Source of the DNA: Oscillospiraceae bacterium
Lineage (GTDB): Bacteria > Bacillota > Clostridia > Oscillospirales > Oscillospiraceae
Assembly (NCBI GenBank): GCA_020025535.1
Contig: JAHHRY010000008.1
Location: 1 to 49,815 of the forward strand
DNA length: 49,815 nt
Direction of reading: 5' to 3'
Each line of letters begins with the position of its first letter. Position 1 is the stretch's first letter. Shown here piece by piece: positions 1-8,910 of this stretch. Both the position numbers and the translations under genes were made by a program. The notes beneath the pieces were generated by a model. It was not told where the DNA came from, made no database searches, and saw nothing but the letters and a program-made list of their open reading frames with translations.

Positions 1-2
1 TT

Positions 3-89
3 GTCGGTGCAGGCGTGATTCAGCCACCCGATGCAAAAATGATACGGGAAACACAAGAAGAAATCCGAAGCATAGGTAAGACTGTATAA
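3..89 (+). CDS. C-terminal tail of an unidentified protein (partial)
   Basis: Only the last 28 codons of a plus-strand frame enter the window, ending at a TAA at 87-89. The tail is hydrophilic and charged and ends in RSIGKTV. No motif allows a family to be named. A hairpin at 99-126 lies just after the stop, which supports this being a real gene end. The other two frames of this stretch are interrupted or end out of register with the hairpin. Identity is unknown. Confidence 0.45.
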   Translation, partial: VGAGVIQPPDAKMIRETQEEIRSIGKTV

Positions 90-98
90 AAAAGGAAA

Positions 99-126
99 AC
101 GGTGCAGCCCAAATGGACTGCACCGT
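99..126. terminator. Hairpin after the partial gene
   Basis: A 9-bp perfect inverted repeat (ACGGTGCAG at 99-107, CTGCACCGT at 118-126) follows the stop of the partial gene. There is no T-run on the plus side. On the minus side the hairpin is followed by a T-rich stretch (complement of 87-98), so it may terminate minus-strand transcription coming past pepT. The stem resembles those at 10158 and 11380. Confidence 0.5.
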
Positions 127-187
127 ATCCTACACACCAACTGTCCTTCGCCGACTCTGGCTAATCTCCCCGGGATTTTCTTATACG

Positions 188-215
188 AAAAGGCTCTCCA
201 TCAGGAGAGCCTTTT
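188..215 (-). terminator. Rho-independent terminator of pepT
   Basis: A 12-bp stem (AAAAGGCTCTCC at 188-199 with GGAGAGCCTTTT at 204-215) and a 4-nt loop lie just beyond the pepT stop codon. Read on the minus strand the right arm ends in TTTT. It is nearly symmetrical and could work in both directions. Confidence 0.8.
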
Positions 216-219
216 AAAT

Positions 220-1425
220 TTAAATGTTGGTCAGAATCTCCACCAGCATCTGGGTACACTTTTCCATATCTTCTACGGGAATATACTCAAAGCGGCTATG
301 GTAGTTCGCACCGCCCGTGCAGAGATTCGGGCACAGCAGACCCATGTAAGAGAGTCTTGCACCGTCGGTACCGCCGCGAATCGGAACAGTAACAGGCTGG
401 ATTCCGGCTGCTTCCATCGCCTTCATGGCCCGCTCAACAATATACATACTGGGCTCGATCATCTTGCGCATATTGAAGTAGCTGTCCTTGATGGAAACGG
501 TTACGGTGTTTTCGCCGTATTTCCGGTTCAGGAAATCAGCAGCTTCCTGCATAACCGCCTTCTTTGCCTGGAACTTCTCCATATCATGATCACGGATGAT
601 ATAGTGCAGGTTAGACCGCTCCACTTCACCCTCCATGCCGAGAAGCATGATAAAGCCTTCATAGCCATCTGTTGCCTCCGGGCGCTGGTGCACGGGAAGC
701 ATTCCCTGGAATTCCATTGCGATCAGCTGGGAGTTCACCATCTTGTCCTTTGCAGAACCCGGATGGATATTGAGGCCGTTGAAGGTCACGGTTGCAGATG
801 CCGCATTGAAGTTTTCATACTCCATCTCACCCATCGTTCCGCCGTCAACGGTATAGGCGTAATCTGCCGCAAAATGTGCAACGTCGAACTTGTCAGCGCC
901 GCGGCCGATTTCTTCATCGGGAGTAAAGGCAATTTTCAGTGTGGCGTGGTTCATTCTGGTGGTCAGCAGAAATTCTGCTGCGGTCATAATTTCGGCAATA
1001 CCCGCCTTGTCGTCCGCACCAAGCAAAGTGGTGCCGTCGGTGACAATCAGATGCTTGCCGTGATGGAGCTTCAGTCCCTCGTAATCCTTCTCCCGCAGGA
1101 AAATCTGCTTTTCCTCATTAAGACAGATATCACTTCCGTCAAAGGGCACGATTTTTGCCTGCACGTTGGCACCGGAAGCGTCGGGAGCGGTGTCCATGTG
1201 AGCAATCATGCCAATGACGGGCAGCTTGGGGTCACCGGGTACGGTGCCGTATACATAGCCGTTTTCATCCATATGGGCATCCTGAATACCCATGGCCAGC
1301 ATTTCCTCCACCAGTGCGGCACCAAGTGCCCGCTGTTTTGCCGTGGAGGGGCAGGTTTCGGATGTTTCGTCGGACTGGGTATCAAAGGAAACATAGCGCA
1401 GGAAGCGCTCAGATACTGTAGTCAT
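220..1425 (-). CDS. pepT: Peptidase T (tripeptide aminopeptidase, M20B)
   Basis: Cytoplasmic zinc metallopeptidase that removes the N-terminal residue from tripeptides, completing use of imported peptides. The M20 signature elements are in order: AHMDTAPD (metal His and catalytic Asp), GADDKAG (bridging Asp), TPDEEIGRGAD (general-base Glu pair), and near the C-terminus RGGTDGARLS and the HSRFEY metal region. The frame is open eight codons further up, but the ATG at 1425 is preceded by GGAGG at good spacing, giving 401 aa, usual for PepT. It follows ackA after a terminator, so it is probably a separate or readthrough unit. Family assignment is firm. Confidence 0.95.
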   Translation of the reverse strand: MTTVSERFLRYVSFDTQSDETSETCPSTAKQRALGAALVEEMLAMGIQDAHMDENGYVYGTVPGDPKLPVIGMIAHMDTAPDASGANVQAKIVPFDGSDICLNEEKQIFLREKDYEGLKLHHGKHLIVTDGTTLLGADDKAGIAEIMTAAEFLLTTRMNHATLKIAFTPDEEIGRGADKFDVAHFAADYAYTVDGGTMGEMEYENFNAASATVTFNGLNIHPGSAKDKMVNSQLIAMEFQGMLPVHQRPEATDGYEGFIMLLGMEGEVERSNLHYIIRDHDMEKFQAKKAVMQEAADFLNRKYGENTVTVSIKDSYFNMRKMIEPSMYIVERAMKAMEAAGIQPVTVPIRGGTDGARLSYMGLLCPNLCTGGANYHSRFEYIPVEDMEKCTQMLVEILTNI

Positions 1426-1454
1426 AGATTCCTCCAAATCATTCATCAATAAGA

Positions 1455-1479
1455 AAAGGGCGGAAAAACTCCGCCCTTT
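1455..1479 (-). terminator. Terminator between ackA and pepT
   Basis: A 10-bp stem (AAAGGGCGGA at 1455-1464 with TCCGCCCTTT at 1470-1479) sits 10 nt past the ackA stop. On the minus strand it is followed by TTCTTATT. It lies upstream of the pepT start and should reduce readthrough from ackA. Confidence 0.8.
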
Positions 1480-1488
1480 CCGGTATTC

Positions 1489-2679
1489 TTACTTCGCAGC
1501 GTTGACCAGCTCGGCGGTATCCTGAGCGATCATCAGCTCTTCGTTGGTGGGGATGACCCAAACCTGAACAGCAGAGTCGGGAGTGGAAATTTTCATTTCC
1601 TTGCCACGCTGAGCATTCAGTTCCGGATCCAGCTTGATGCCCATGAAGCCCAGGTAATCGCAGATTGCCTGACGGGTCTTGCCGTCGTTCTCGCCGACAC
1701 CGGCAGTGAAGGTCAGCAGATCGATGCCGTTCAGGGCAGCAGCGTAAGCGCCGACATACTTGGCAACTTCGTAAGCGAACTTATCCAGAGCCAGACGGCA
1801 GTCCTCATTGCCGTTTCTTGCGCCCTCTTCCAGATCACGGAAGTCGGAAGAAACGCCGGACATACCCAGCATGCCGGACTTCTTGTTCAGCATGGTCAGG
1901 CAGTCATCCACGCTCATGCCGTACTTGTTGCAGATAAACTGCACGACACAGGGATCGATGTCACCGGAACGGGTACCCATGGGCACACCTGCCAGAGGAG
2001 ACAGGCCCATGGTGGTATCCTGGCACTCACCGTTCTTGACAGCGGACATGGAAGAACCGTTGCCCAGGTGGCAGTTGACCATCTTGAATTCCTTGGTGCC
2101 CATCAGCTCAGCAGCACGGCGGGCAATATACTTGTGAGAAGTGCCGTGGAAGCCGTAACGGCGGATGTCGTCGTTCTTGAAGTACTCGGTGGGGATTGCA
2201 TAACGATAAGCCTTGGGGGGCATGGTCATGTGGAAAGCGGTATCAAATACAGCGACCTGAGGAGTCTTGGGCATAACAGCCTGGCAGGCACGGATGCCCA
2301 TCAGGTTAGCGGGGTTATGCAGAGGGCCCAGGGGGATGCAGGCCTCGATGGCCTTGATCACTTCGTCGTCGATAATGCAGGAGTCGGAGAACTTCATGCC
2401 GCCATGCAGGACACGATGACCAACAGCATCGATCTCGTCGGTAGACTTGATGACACCGTCAACAGGGTCAACCAGGATCTCCAGAACAGCCTGGATAGCC
2501 TCGGAATGGGTGGGCATGGGGATGTCCTTAACGACCTTCTTGTCACCGACCTTATGAGTCAGGCGGCCGTCAATGTAGATACGCTCGCACAGGCCCTTGG
2601 CAGCCACGTCACCCGTTTCGGGATTCATGAGCTGATACTTCAGAGAAGAGCTGCCGGCGTTGATTACCAAAATGTTCAT
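1489..2679 (-). CDS. ackA: Acetate kinase
   Basis: Interconverts acetyl phosphate + ADP and acetate + ATP, the substrate-level ATP step of acetate fermentation. Family motifs are clear in the 396-aa product: N-terminal NAGSSSLKYQ phosphate loop, VGHRVLHGG, FDTAFH, YGFHGTSH, HLGNGSS, the PMGTRSGDIDP segment and the adenine-side FTAGVGEN. Length is typical. The ATG at 2679 has an AGGAGG site 8-9 nt upstream. Phosphotransacetylase (pta), the usual partner, is not in the window. The gene is divergent from tmcAL, whose enzyme consumes acetate. Confidence 0.97.
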   Translation of the reverse strand: MNILVINAGSSSLKYQLMNPETGDVAAKGLCERIYIDGRLTHKVGDKKVVKDIPMPTHSEAIQAVLEILVDPVDGVIKSTDEIDAVGHRVLHGGMKFSDSCIIDDEVIKAIEACIPLGPLHNPANLMGIRACQAVMPKTPQVAVFDTAFHMTMPPKAYRYAIPTEYFKNDDIRRYGFHGTSHKYIARRAAELMGTKEFKMVNCHLGNGSSMSAVKNGECQDTTMGLSPLAGVPMGTRSGDIDPCVVQFICNKYGMSVDDCLTMLNKKSGMLGMSGVSSDFRDLEEGARNGNEDCRLALDKFAYEVAKYVGAYAAALNGIDLLTFTAGVGENDGKTRQAICDYLGFMGIKLDPELNAQRGKEMKISTPDSAVQVWVIPTNEELMIAQDTAELVNAAK

Positions 2680-2729
2680 TGGAATCGTTCCTCCTAAAAA
2701 TAATATTGTGCATTTTTAAGTTTTTTGGT

Positions 2730-2735
2730 ATTATA
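2730..2735 (-). promoter_or_regulatory. Possible -10 of the ackA promoter
   Basis: A perfect TATAAT reads on the minus strand about 50 nt upstream of the ackA start, in an AT-rich divergent intergenic region. No good -35 is found at 16-18 nt. TGTACA at 15 nt spacing is the nearest match, so the call is tentative. Confidence 0.4.
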
Positions 2736-2815
2736 TCCATACTTATTTATTGTACAGTATTTTCATAAAATACTCAAGCCCTGTTTTACATTTTTTTCAT
2801 AAAGGTGGACTTATT

Positions 2816-3970
2816 TTGCATACTATTGGTATTATTTGTGAATACAATCCCCTGCATCTGGGGCACCGAAAGCAATTGGCTATGCTCCGCAGACAGTTTG
2901 GCCCGGACTGCGGCATCGTCTGTCTGATGAGCGGCAATTTTGTTCAGCGCGGACACCCGGCAATCTTCGACAAAGCCCTCCGGGCCAGAGCTGCCGTCCA
3001 ATGCGGTGCGGATCTGGTTCTGGAACTTCCTGTAACTTATGCCCTGTCCTCAGCCGAAAACTTTGCCGCCGGCGGTGTGGCGATTCTTGGCAAGCTCTGT
3101 ACCGACCTGTGCTTCGGCGCAGAAACCGCTGACAGGGATGCTTTCCTGCGTGCCGCAGAAACGCTTTTGTCCGGTGCGTTTCCTGCCGTTCTGAGAAAAT
3201 ATCTGGACAGCGGCAGTTCCTTCCCGGCTGCACGGCAGCTGGCGCTGGAAGAAATGGGCGTCGACAGCAAGCTGGTAGCCAGCCCCAACAACATTCTGGC
3301 AACCGAATACTGCAAAGCCATTCTGTCACAGGATTCCCCTATGAATCCCCTTCCCATACTCCGGGAGGGCTGCTATCACGATACCGAGGCCGATCCCGAA
3401 AATCCTTCCGCCACCTCTGTTCGGCAGCGGATTCTCGCGGGAGAAAACTGGCTGTCCTTCGTGCCGGAAGAAGCGCACGGAATCTTTGACGGCGCCCGGA
3501 TTCACACTCTGGCAGCCGGCGAGAAAGCAGTCCTCGCCAAACTGCGTACCATGGAGGATTGGGAATTTGAAGCACTTCCCTACGGCTCCGAAGGTCTGTG
3601 GAGAAAATTCATGCACGCCTGCCGCAGCCAGTCAGACCTGGAAGAGATCCTCACCGCCACCAAATCCAAGCGCTACACCCGCACCCGTCTGGATCGGATG
3701 ACCATGTGTGCATTTCTGGGAATTACGGCACAGGAGATTGCCCTCCCCGCACCCTATGCCCGGGTGCTGGCCTTCAGCGACCGGGGCAGGCAAATTCTGA
3801 AAGGTGTCCGGGACACCAAATTTTTCCCCAATATCGGAGAAAGGCTGTCATCCCCTTACGAGGCACTGGAAAACCGTTGCGGTTCCCTTTACGGTCTCTT
3901 TGCCGAGTTACCGGAAAAGCCCAATCGTGAAGCGAATACCAGAGTTTATTACGAAAGACAGACAAACTGA
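2816..3970 (+). CDS. tmcAL: tRNA(Met) cytidine acetate ligase
   Basis: Predicted to use acetate and ATP, through acetyl-adenylate, to form N4-acetylcytidine at the wobble base of elongator tRNA-Met, as shown for the Bacillus enzyme (formerly YlbM). The N-terminus carries the nucleotidyltransferase-fold signature IICEYNPLHLGH, followed by MSGNFVQRG and DLVLELP, all typical of the family. The TTG at 2816 is preferred: it directly precedes the conserved HTIGIICEYN start and has AAAGGTGG 7 nt upstream. The longer open frame from 2750 has no ribosome site. That gives 384 aa, near the usual length. Monocistronic, with a terminator at 3981. Confidence 0.93.
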   Translation: MHTIGIICEYNPLHLGHRKQLAMLRRQFGPDCGIVCLMSGNFVQRGHPAIFDKALRARAAVQCGADLVLELPVTYALSSAENFAAGGVAILGKLCTDLCFGAETADRDAFLRAAETLLSGAFPAVLRKYLDSGSSFPAARQLALEEMGVDSKLVASPNNILATEYCKAILSQDSPMNPLPILREGCYHDTEADPENPSATSVRQRILAGENWLSFVPEEAHGIFDGARIHTLAAGEKAVLAKLRTMEDWEFEALPYGSEGLWRKFMHACRSQSDLEEILTATKSKRYTRTRLDRMTMCAFLGITAQEIALPAPYARVLAFSDRGRQILKGVRDTKFFPNIGERLSSPYEALENRCGSLYGLFAELPEKPNREANTRVYYERQTN

Positions 3971-3980
3971 ATCTCTGCCC

Positions 3981-4035
3981 ACTGCGATGGATGTTCTTTG
4001 CATTTATGCACAGCATATCCATCGCAGTTTTTTTA
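3981..4035 (+). terminator. Terminator of tmcAL
   Basis: A 12-bp perfect stem (ACTGCGATGGAT at 3981-3992 with ATCCATCGCAGT at 4017-4028) with a 24-nt loop is followed by a run of seven or more T. The loop contains a smaller TGCA/TGCA inverted repeat. It begins 10 nt after the tmcAL stop. Confidence 0.9.
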
Positions 4036-4126
4036 TTTTCCGAAAATATTCATCGGTTTCGTCGGTATTCGCATTTATACACAAAGACGCCGTATAATAT
4101 CCATCATATTTTGTATTATTATACGC

Positions 4127-4155
4127 TTGACCTTGCATATTATTCATGTTATTCT
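4127..4155 (+). promoter_or_regulatory. Promoter of the amino-acid ABC operon
   Basis: TTGACC (4127-4132), a 17-nt spacer, then TATTCT (4150-4155), about 40 nt upstream of the first gene. Match to the sigma-A consensus is fair at both boxes and spacing is ideal. Confidence 0.55.
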
Positions 4156-4195
4156 ATATCAGCAAATTGACATCACAGCAAAGGAGAAACAGACT

Positions 4196-5065
4196 ATGAA
4201 AAAGAAAATCGCAACAATTCTCGCTGTTTTTATGACACTCACAGCTCTCGCCGGCTGTTCCGGCGCGGACAGTGCCCCCGGCGGAAACAAGTTCAACCTG
4301 AAAACCGTCCGGGAAGGCTACCTCACCGTAGCGACTTCCCCCGACTATGCCCCCTTTGAATTTTATGCCCTGGACGAAAACAACAAGGCGACTCTGGCGG
4401 GTTTTGACATTGCTCTGGCGCAGTATATCGCAGATTATCTGGATCTGACTCTGGAAATCGTTCCCATGGACTTCAACGGCACAATTTCCGAACTGGGCAG
4501 CAAGAAGTGTGATCTCAGTATGGCAGGCTATTCCCCCGATCCCAACCGCCTGATTTACATGGATTTCACCGACATTTACTACACCAGTGAGCAATCTTTT
4601 GTAACCATTTCTGGCAAGGCGTCGAACTTCACAGATCTCGCTTCCATAAACAACAAAGATATGAAAATCGGCGTACAGATCGGTTCCATTCAGGCAGAGC
4701 TTGCCAAAAAGTACGCCCCGGAAGCAGATATCGTTGAGCTGAGCAAGGTTACCAATATCATCGCCGATCTGACTGCCGGCAATCTGGACGGTGCATTCAT
4801 CGAAACACCCGTTGTGGAAGCTTATATGAATAACTACCCGGAACTGCAGATTGTCTGCAAAGTTCCCTACGAGGATAACGGCTCCGTTCTGGGCGTGTCC
4901 AAGGGCAACGCCGATCTTTTGAAGCACGTTAACGAAGCCATCGCCGCTTCCAAGGCGGACGGTTCTTTTAACAAGTTTGTAGCCGATGCAATCGAGCTGG
5001 CCTCCGGCAAGACCCATGAAGGCGTACTGGACGAAAACGGCAATGTCCCCGAACAGAAAGACTAA
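4196..5065 (+). CDS. Polar amino-acid ABC transporter, substrate-binding lipoprotein
   Basis: Extracellular solute-binding protein of the SBP_bac_3 family that delivers an amino acid to the permease encoded next door. The 289-aa product starts with a lipoprotein signal: KKK, a hydrophobic stretch, then LAGC with the lipidated Cys at residue 21. The mature part begins the typical fold (GYLTVATSPDYAPFEF, then FDIALAQYIA). The ATG at 4196 follows AAGGAG. The frame is open far upstream (from 3998) but without a start signal. It is first in an operon with permease and ATPase. The substrate cannot be read from the sequence; cystine, glutamine or another polar amino acid are the usual options. Confidence 0.92.
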   Translation: MKKKIATILAVFMTLTALAGCSGADSAPGGNKFNLKTVREGYLTVATSPDYAPFEFYALDENNKATLAGFDIALAQYIADYLDLTLEIVPMDFNGTISELGSKKCDLSMAGYSPDPNRLIYMDFTDIYYTSEQSFVTISGKASNFTDLASINNKDMKIGVQIGSIQAELAKKYAPEADIVELSKVTNIIADLTAGNLDGAFIETPVVEAYMNNYPELQIVCKVPYEDNGSVLGVSKGNADLLKHVNEAIAASKADGSFNKFVADAIELASGKTHEGVLDENGNVPEQKD

Positions 5066-5092
5066 CCATTCACAGCATCAGGAGGTAGCCCG

Positions 5093-5791
5093 TTGATTTC
5101 CATACAAGGTTTTAAAAATACTTTCCTTTACATCGATATGTTTCTGGAAGGTATGGTTTGTACCATTACGCTCTCGGCCCTGACGGTCATTCTCGGTTTT
5201 ATACTGGCTCTCGTGCTGGCGCTCATGCGGCTAAGCAAATGCAAACCTTTGCGTTTTGTTGCCAGTGCCTATGTGGAAGTCTTCCGGGCCACACCCATGC
5301 TGGTACAGCTGTTCATCGTGTACTATGTGCTTCTGGCCGACATTTCCCTGCCGGCATTCAAGCTGTTTGGCTTCATCCGGTTTGAACGACTGGTTCCCGG
5401 CGTAATCGCCCTTTCTCTTAACTCCGGCGCATATCTCAGCGAGATCATCCGCTCCGGAATTCAGTCCATTGATCCCGGACAGAGAGAAGCCGCCGGATGT
5501 CTGGGGCTGACCTCTTTCCAGACCATGCGCTTCGTCATTCTGCCTCAGGCTATCAAGAACATTCTTCCGGCCATTGCAAACGAATTTGTGACGATTATCA
5601 AGGAGTCCTCCATCTGCTACACCATCGGTGTTCAGGAAATCATGGCAGCGGTTACCTCCGCACAGATGGCCTCCTTTACTCTGGCAGAGCCTCTTCTGGT
5701 GGCAGCAGCCATTTATTTCTGCCTGACTTTCCCCACCTCCAAACTGATTGCCCATTTTGAAAGGAAGATGAGCCGTGGCGACAAGCGATAA
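5093..5791 (+). CDS. Polar amino-acid ABC transporter, permease
   Basis: Inner-membrane subunit of a His/Glu/Gln/Arg-type importer. The 232-aa protein has several hydrophobic helices and the cytoplasmic EAA loop (REAAGCLGLTSFQTMRF, then ILPQA) that docks on the ATPase. The start is a TTG at 5093 with GGAGG 7 nt upstream. Its last 17 bases overlap the ATPase gene, so the two are translationally linked. One permease gene suggests a homodimeric channel. Confidence 0.93.
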   Translation: MISIQGFKNTFLYIDMFLEGMVCTITLSALTVILGFILALVLALMRLSKCKPLRFVASAYVEVFRATPMLVQLFIVYYVLLADISLPAFKLFGFIRFERLVPGVIALSLNSGAYLSEIIRSGIQSIDPGQREAAGCLGLTSFQTMRFVILPQAIKNILPAIANEFVTIIKESSICYTIGVQEIMAAVTSAQMASFTLAEPLLVAAAIYFCLTFPTSKLIAHFERKMSRGDKR

Positions 5792-6551
5792 AATCATTCA
5801 GGTACAAAACCTGAAAAAATATTATAACAAAGGGGCGCTCAAGGCGCTGGATGACGTATCTCTGGATGTAAACAAAGGGGATGTCATCGTTCTCATCGGG
5901 CCGTCCGGCTCCGGCAAGTCCACCCTGCTGCGAAGCCTGAATCTGCTGGAAACTCCCACTGAAGGCACCATTCTCTTTGAGGGCACGGACATCACCAGAA
6001 AAAAGTATCAAACACCGGACGGAAAGACCGTCAAAGTCAATATCGCCGCCCACAGAGAAAAGATGGGTATGGTGTTCCAGCACTTCAACCTTTTCCCCCA
6101 CAAAACCATTATGGAAAACATGACACTTGCTCCCATACAAGTCAGGAAAATGCCAAAGGCCGAGGCCGAAGAAAAAGCGCTGGCCCTGCTGAAGCGTGTC
6201 GGTCTTGAAGACAGAGCAGCCGCCTATCCCATTCAGCTGTCCGGCGGTCAGAAGCAGCGGGTAGCCATTGTCCGGGCGCTGATGATGGAGCCGGACGTAA
6301 TGCTCTTCGACGAACCGACCTCCGCTCTGGACCCCGAAATGGTCGGAGAAGTTCTGGAAGTCATGAAGGAATTAGCCAAAGGCGGTATGACCATGGTGGT
6401 CGTGACCCACGAAATGGGCTTTGCGAGAGAAGTCGGCAACCGGGTGCTGTTTATGGACGGCGGCAGGATTCTGGAATCCGGAACGCCCGAACAGATTTTC
6501 CAGTCCCCTACCCATCCCCGGCTGCAGGATTTTCTGTCCAAGGTTCTGTAG
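5775..6551 (+). CDS. Polar amino-acid ABC transporter, ATPase
   Basis: Cytoplasmic ATPase (GlnQ/HisP type) powering the importer. The 258-aa protein shows Walker A GPSGSGKST, Q-loop MVFQHFNLF, signature LSGGQKQR, Walker B VMLFDEPTSALD and the H-loop VVTHEMGFA. It begins with a GTG at 5775 inside the permease gene, preceded by AAGGAAG. A short insert (about residues 74-92, including KYQTPDGK) separates Walker A from the Q-loop and is longer than in GlnQ of enterobacteria. Last gene of the operon; the terminator at 6598 follows. Confidence 0.94.
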   Translation: MATSDKIIQVQNLKKYYNKGALKALDDVSLDVNKGDVIVLIGPSGSGKSTLLRSLNLLETPTEGTILFEGTDITRKKYQTPDGKTVKVNIAAHREKMGMVFQHFNLFPHKTIMENMTLAPIQVRKMPKAEAEEKALALLKRVGLEDRAAAYPIQLSGGQKQRVAIVRALMMEPDVMLFDEPTSALDPEMVGEVLEVMKELAKGGMTMVVVTHEMGFAREVGNRVLFMDGGRILESGTPEQIFQSPTHPRLQDFLSKVL

Positions 6552-6597
6552 TCTGCGTATGGCCAGCCTTTTTCTGCCATCCGTTTTTTTCATAAAA

Positions 6598-6628
6598 AGA
6601 AAACCACTCGTTTCACGAGTGGTTTTCT
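6598..6628. terminator. Bidirectional terminator between the ABC operon and nrdD
   Basis: A perfect 13-bp stem (AGAAAACCACTCG at 6598-6610 with CGAGTGGTTTTCT at 6616-6628) and a 5-nt loop lie between two convergent units. Each arm ends in a T-rich run on its own strand, so it can stop both. Confidence 0.85.
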
Positions 6629-6653
6629 GCATATTATGTAAGTTCCGCCGGAT

Positions 6654-8828
6654 TTACAGATGCAGGACACGGTCCTTGATTTCCTGTGTTCTGCCCTGAT
6701 TCCAGTACTGGGTACCGATGTAACCACAGGTGCGGCGAGCAACATTCATCTTGCTCTGATCGCGGTTGCCGCACTGAGGGCACTCCCAAATCAGCTTGCC
6801 GTCGTCTTCCTTAATTTCGATTTCGCCGTCATAGCCGCAGCACTGGCAGTAGTCAGACTTGGTGTTCAGCTCCGCATACATGATATTGTCGTAAATAAAC
6901 TGCATCAGCTGCAAAACCGCGTCAATATTCTGCTGCATATTGGGAACTTCCACATAACTGATTGCGCCGCCGGGAGACAGCTGCTGGAACTCCGCCTCAA
7001 ATGCCAGCTTGGTGAAGGCGTCGATATTCTCGGAAACATGGACGTGATAGGAATTGGTAATATAGTTTCTGTCGGTAATGCCGGGAATTATGCCGAAGCG
7101 CTGCTGCAGGCATTTTGCGAACTTATAGGTCGTGGATTCCAGCGGCGTGCCGTAGAGAGAGAAATCCATGTTGTTCTTTGCCTTCCAGGTCTTGCAGGCA
7201 TCATTCATGTGCTGCATCACCTGCAGCGCAAAGGGCTTGGCCTCCGGATCGGTGTGGCTGCGTCCGGTCATATATTTGACGCACTCGTACAGGCCGGCAT
7301 AGCCCAGAGAAATCGTGGAATAACCGCCGTAAAGCAGCTTGTCGATAGGCTCTCCCTTGGGCAGTCTCGCCAGGGCACCGTACTGCCACAAAATGGGGGC
7401 AGCATCGGACAGGGTGCCCTTCAGACGCTCATGACGGCACATCAAAGCCCGGTAGCAGAGTTCCAGACGTTCGTCAAAGATTTTCCAGAACTTGTCCATA
7501 TCCTTGCCGGAGGAAAGCGCCACATCCACCAGATTGATGGTAACCACGCCCTGATTGAAACGGCCGTAATACTTGGGCTTGCCGTTTTCATCCACATAAG
7601 GGGTCAGGAAGGAACGGCAACCCATACAGGTATAGCAGTTGCCGTTGCCGTTGGAATCGACTTTCAGTTCCTTCATTTTCTTTTCGCTGATGTAATCGGG
7701 AACCATCCGCTTGGCAGTGCACTGGGCAGCCAGCTTGGTCAGATACCAGTAAGGGGTGCCCTCTTTGACATTATCCTCTTCCAGCACATAAATCAGCTTA
7801 GGGAAGGCAGGGGTGATCCAGACACCGTTTTCGTTCTTGACGCCCTCATAACGCTGGCGCAGTGTTTCCTCGATGATCATGGCAAGGTCGTTCTTCTCCT
7901 GCTCACTTCTTGCCTCATTGAGGTACATGAACACGGTAATAAAGGGTGCCTGACCATTGGTGGTCATCAGTGTAACCACCTGATACTGAATGGTCTGGAC
8001 GCCGCGGCGCACTTCATCACGGAGGCGATCTTCTACTACCTGTGCAATTTTTTCTTCCGTAGCCTGCACGCCAAAGGCTTTCAGTTCCTTTTCCACGCCT
8101 TTACGGATCTTTTCCCGGCTGATCTGAACAAAAGGTGCCAGATGTGTCAGAGAAATAGACTGTCCGCCGTATTGATTGGACGCAACCTGGGCTATAATCT
8201 GAGTAGCGATGTTGCAGGCAGTTGAGAAAGAATGGGGCTTCTCAATCAGGGTGCCCGAAATGACGGTGCCATTCTGGAGCATATCCTCCAGATTCACCAG
8301 GTCACAGTTGTGCATATGCTGGGCATAATAGTCGGCATCATGGAAATGGATGATGCCGGCCTCATGGGCATCCACAATCTCCTGGGGAAGGAGGATTCTG
8401 CGGGTAATATCTTTCGACACTTCGCCTGCCATATAGTCACGCTGGACAGCGTTAATGGTGGGGTTCTTATTCGCGTTTTCCTGCTTGACCTCTTCGTTGT
8501 TGCACTCGATCAGGCTAAGAATACGGTCATCCGTGGTGTTGGATTTCCGCACCAGGCTGCGGGTATAACGGTAAGTAATGTACTGCTTGGCAACTTCAAA
8601 AGCGCCGTGGGCCATAATGGCCTTTTCCACCAGATCCTGAATTTCTTCCACAGAAGCACTGCGCCCCATCTCATCGCAGGAGATGGTTACGCTTTCTGCG
8701 ATTCGCCGGATCTGCATCGGTGTGAGGCGGACACTTTCTTCTGCTGCGGCGTTGGCCTTGGTAACGGCCATAATAATTTTGTTGATATCAAATACGACTT
8801 CCGAGCCGTTTCTTTTAATGATCTTCAT
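6654..8828 (-). CDS. nrdD: Anaerobic ribonucleoside-triphosphate reductase
   Basis: Class III ribonucleotide reductase that makes dNTPs under strict anaerobiosis using a glycyl radical. The 724-aa product has an N-terminal ATP-cone (MKIIKRNGSEVVFD onward, about residues 1-95) for allosteric control, the large catalytic barrel with CYTCMGC, a zinc ribbon of two CxxC pairs (CQCC and CPQC) and the C-terminal radical loop RRTCGYIG, with Gly702 as the expected radical site. The ATG at 8828 follows AAGGAGG; nine codons upstream are open but lie across the ribosome site. The activating enzyme gene nrdG, often adjacent, is not in the window. Confidence 0.96.
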   Translation of the reverse strand: MKIIKRNGSEVVFDINKIIMAVTKANAAAEESVRLTPMQIRRIAESVTISCDEMGRSASVEEIQDLVEKAIMAHGAFEVAKQYITYRYTRSLVRKSNTTDDRILSLIECNNEEVKQENANKNPTINAVQRDYMAGEVSKDITRRILLPQEIVDAHEAGIIHFHDADYYAQHMHNCDLVNLEDMLQNGTVISGTLIEKPHSFSTACNIATQIIAQVASNQYGGQSISLTHLAPFVQISREKIRKGVEKELKAFGVQATEEKIAQVVEDRLRDEVRRGVQTIQYQVVTLMTTNGQAPFITVFMYLNEARSEQEKNDLAMIIEETLRQRYEGVKNENGVWITPAFPKLIYVLEEDNVKEGTPYWYLTKLAAQCTAKRMVPDYISEKKMKELKVDSNGNGNCYTCMGCRSFLTPYVDENGKPKYYGRFNQGVVTINLVDVALSSGKDMDKFWKIFDERLELCYRALMCRHERLKGTLSDAAPILWQYGALARLPKGEPIDKLLYGGYSTISLGYAGLYECVKYMTGRSHTDPEAKPFALQVMQHMNDACKTWKAKNNMDFSLYGTPLESTTYKFAKCLQQRFGIIPGITDRNYITNSYHVHVSENIDAFTKLAFEAEFQQLSPGGAISYVEVPNMQQNIDAVLQLMQFIYDNIMYAELNTKSDYCQCCGYDGEIEIKEDDGKLIWECPQCGNRDQSKMNVARRTCGYIGTQYWNQGRTQEIKDRVLHL

Positions 8829-8875
8829 TTGCGGGGTCCTCCTTGCGCGGCGCATTCTTATTCACTCGTTGCTAC

Positions 8876-8904
8876 ATTCTACTATATCTTGTGGTTTTTT
8901 TCAA
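8876..8904 (-). promoter_or_regulatory. nrdD promoter
   Basis: On the minus strand, TTGAAA (complement of 8899-8904), a 17-nt spacer and TAGAAT (complement of 8876-8881), about 50 nt upstream of the nrdD start. Strong sigma-A match. Confidence 0.78.
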
Positions 8905-8910
8905 TAGGCA

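Noticed and set aside
298..1452. Long open frame antisense to pepT
   Set aside because: It mirrors the codons of pepT, lacks a ribosome site and has no family signature. The same applies to the long antisense frames over ackA, nrdD, atpA, atpD, asnS, glmM and the topoisomerase genes.
6654..8855. Nine-codon longer start for NrdD
   Set aside because: The extension runs across the AAGGAGG ribosome site and the conserved protein starts at MKIIKRNG.
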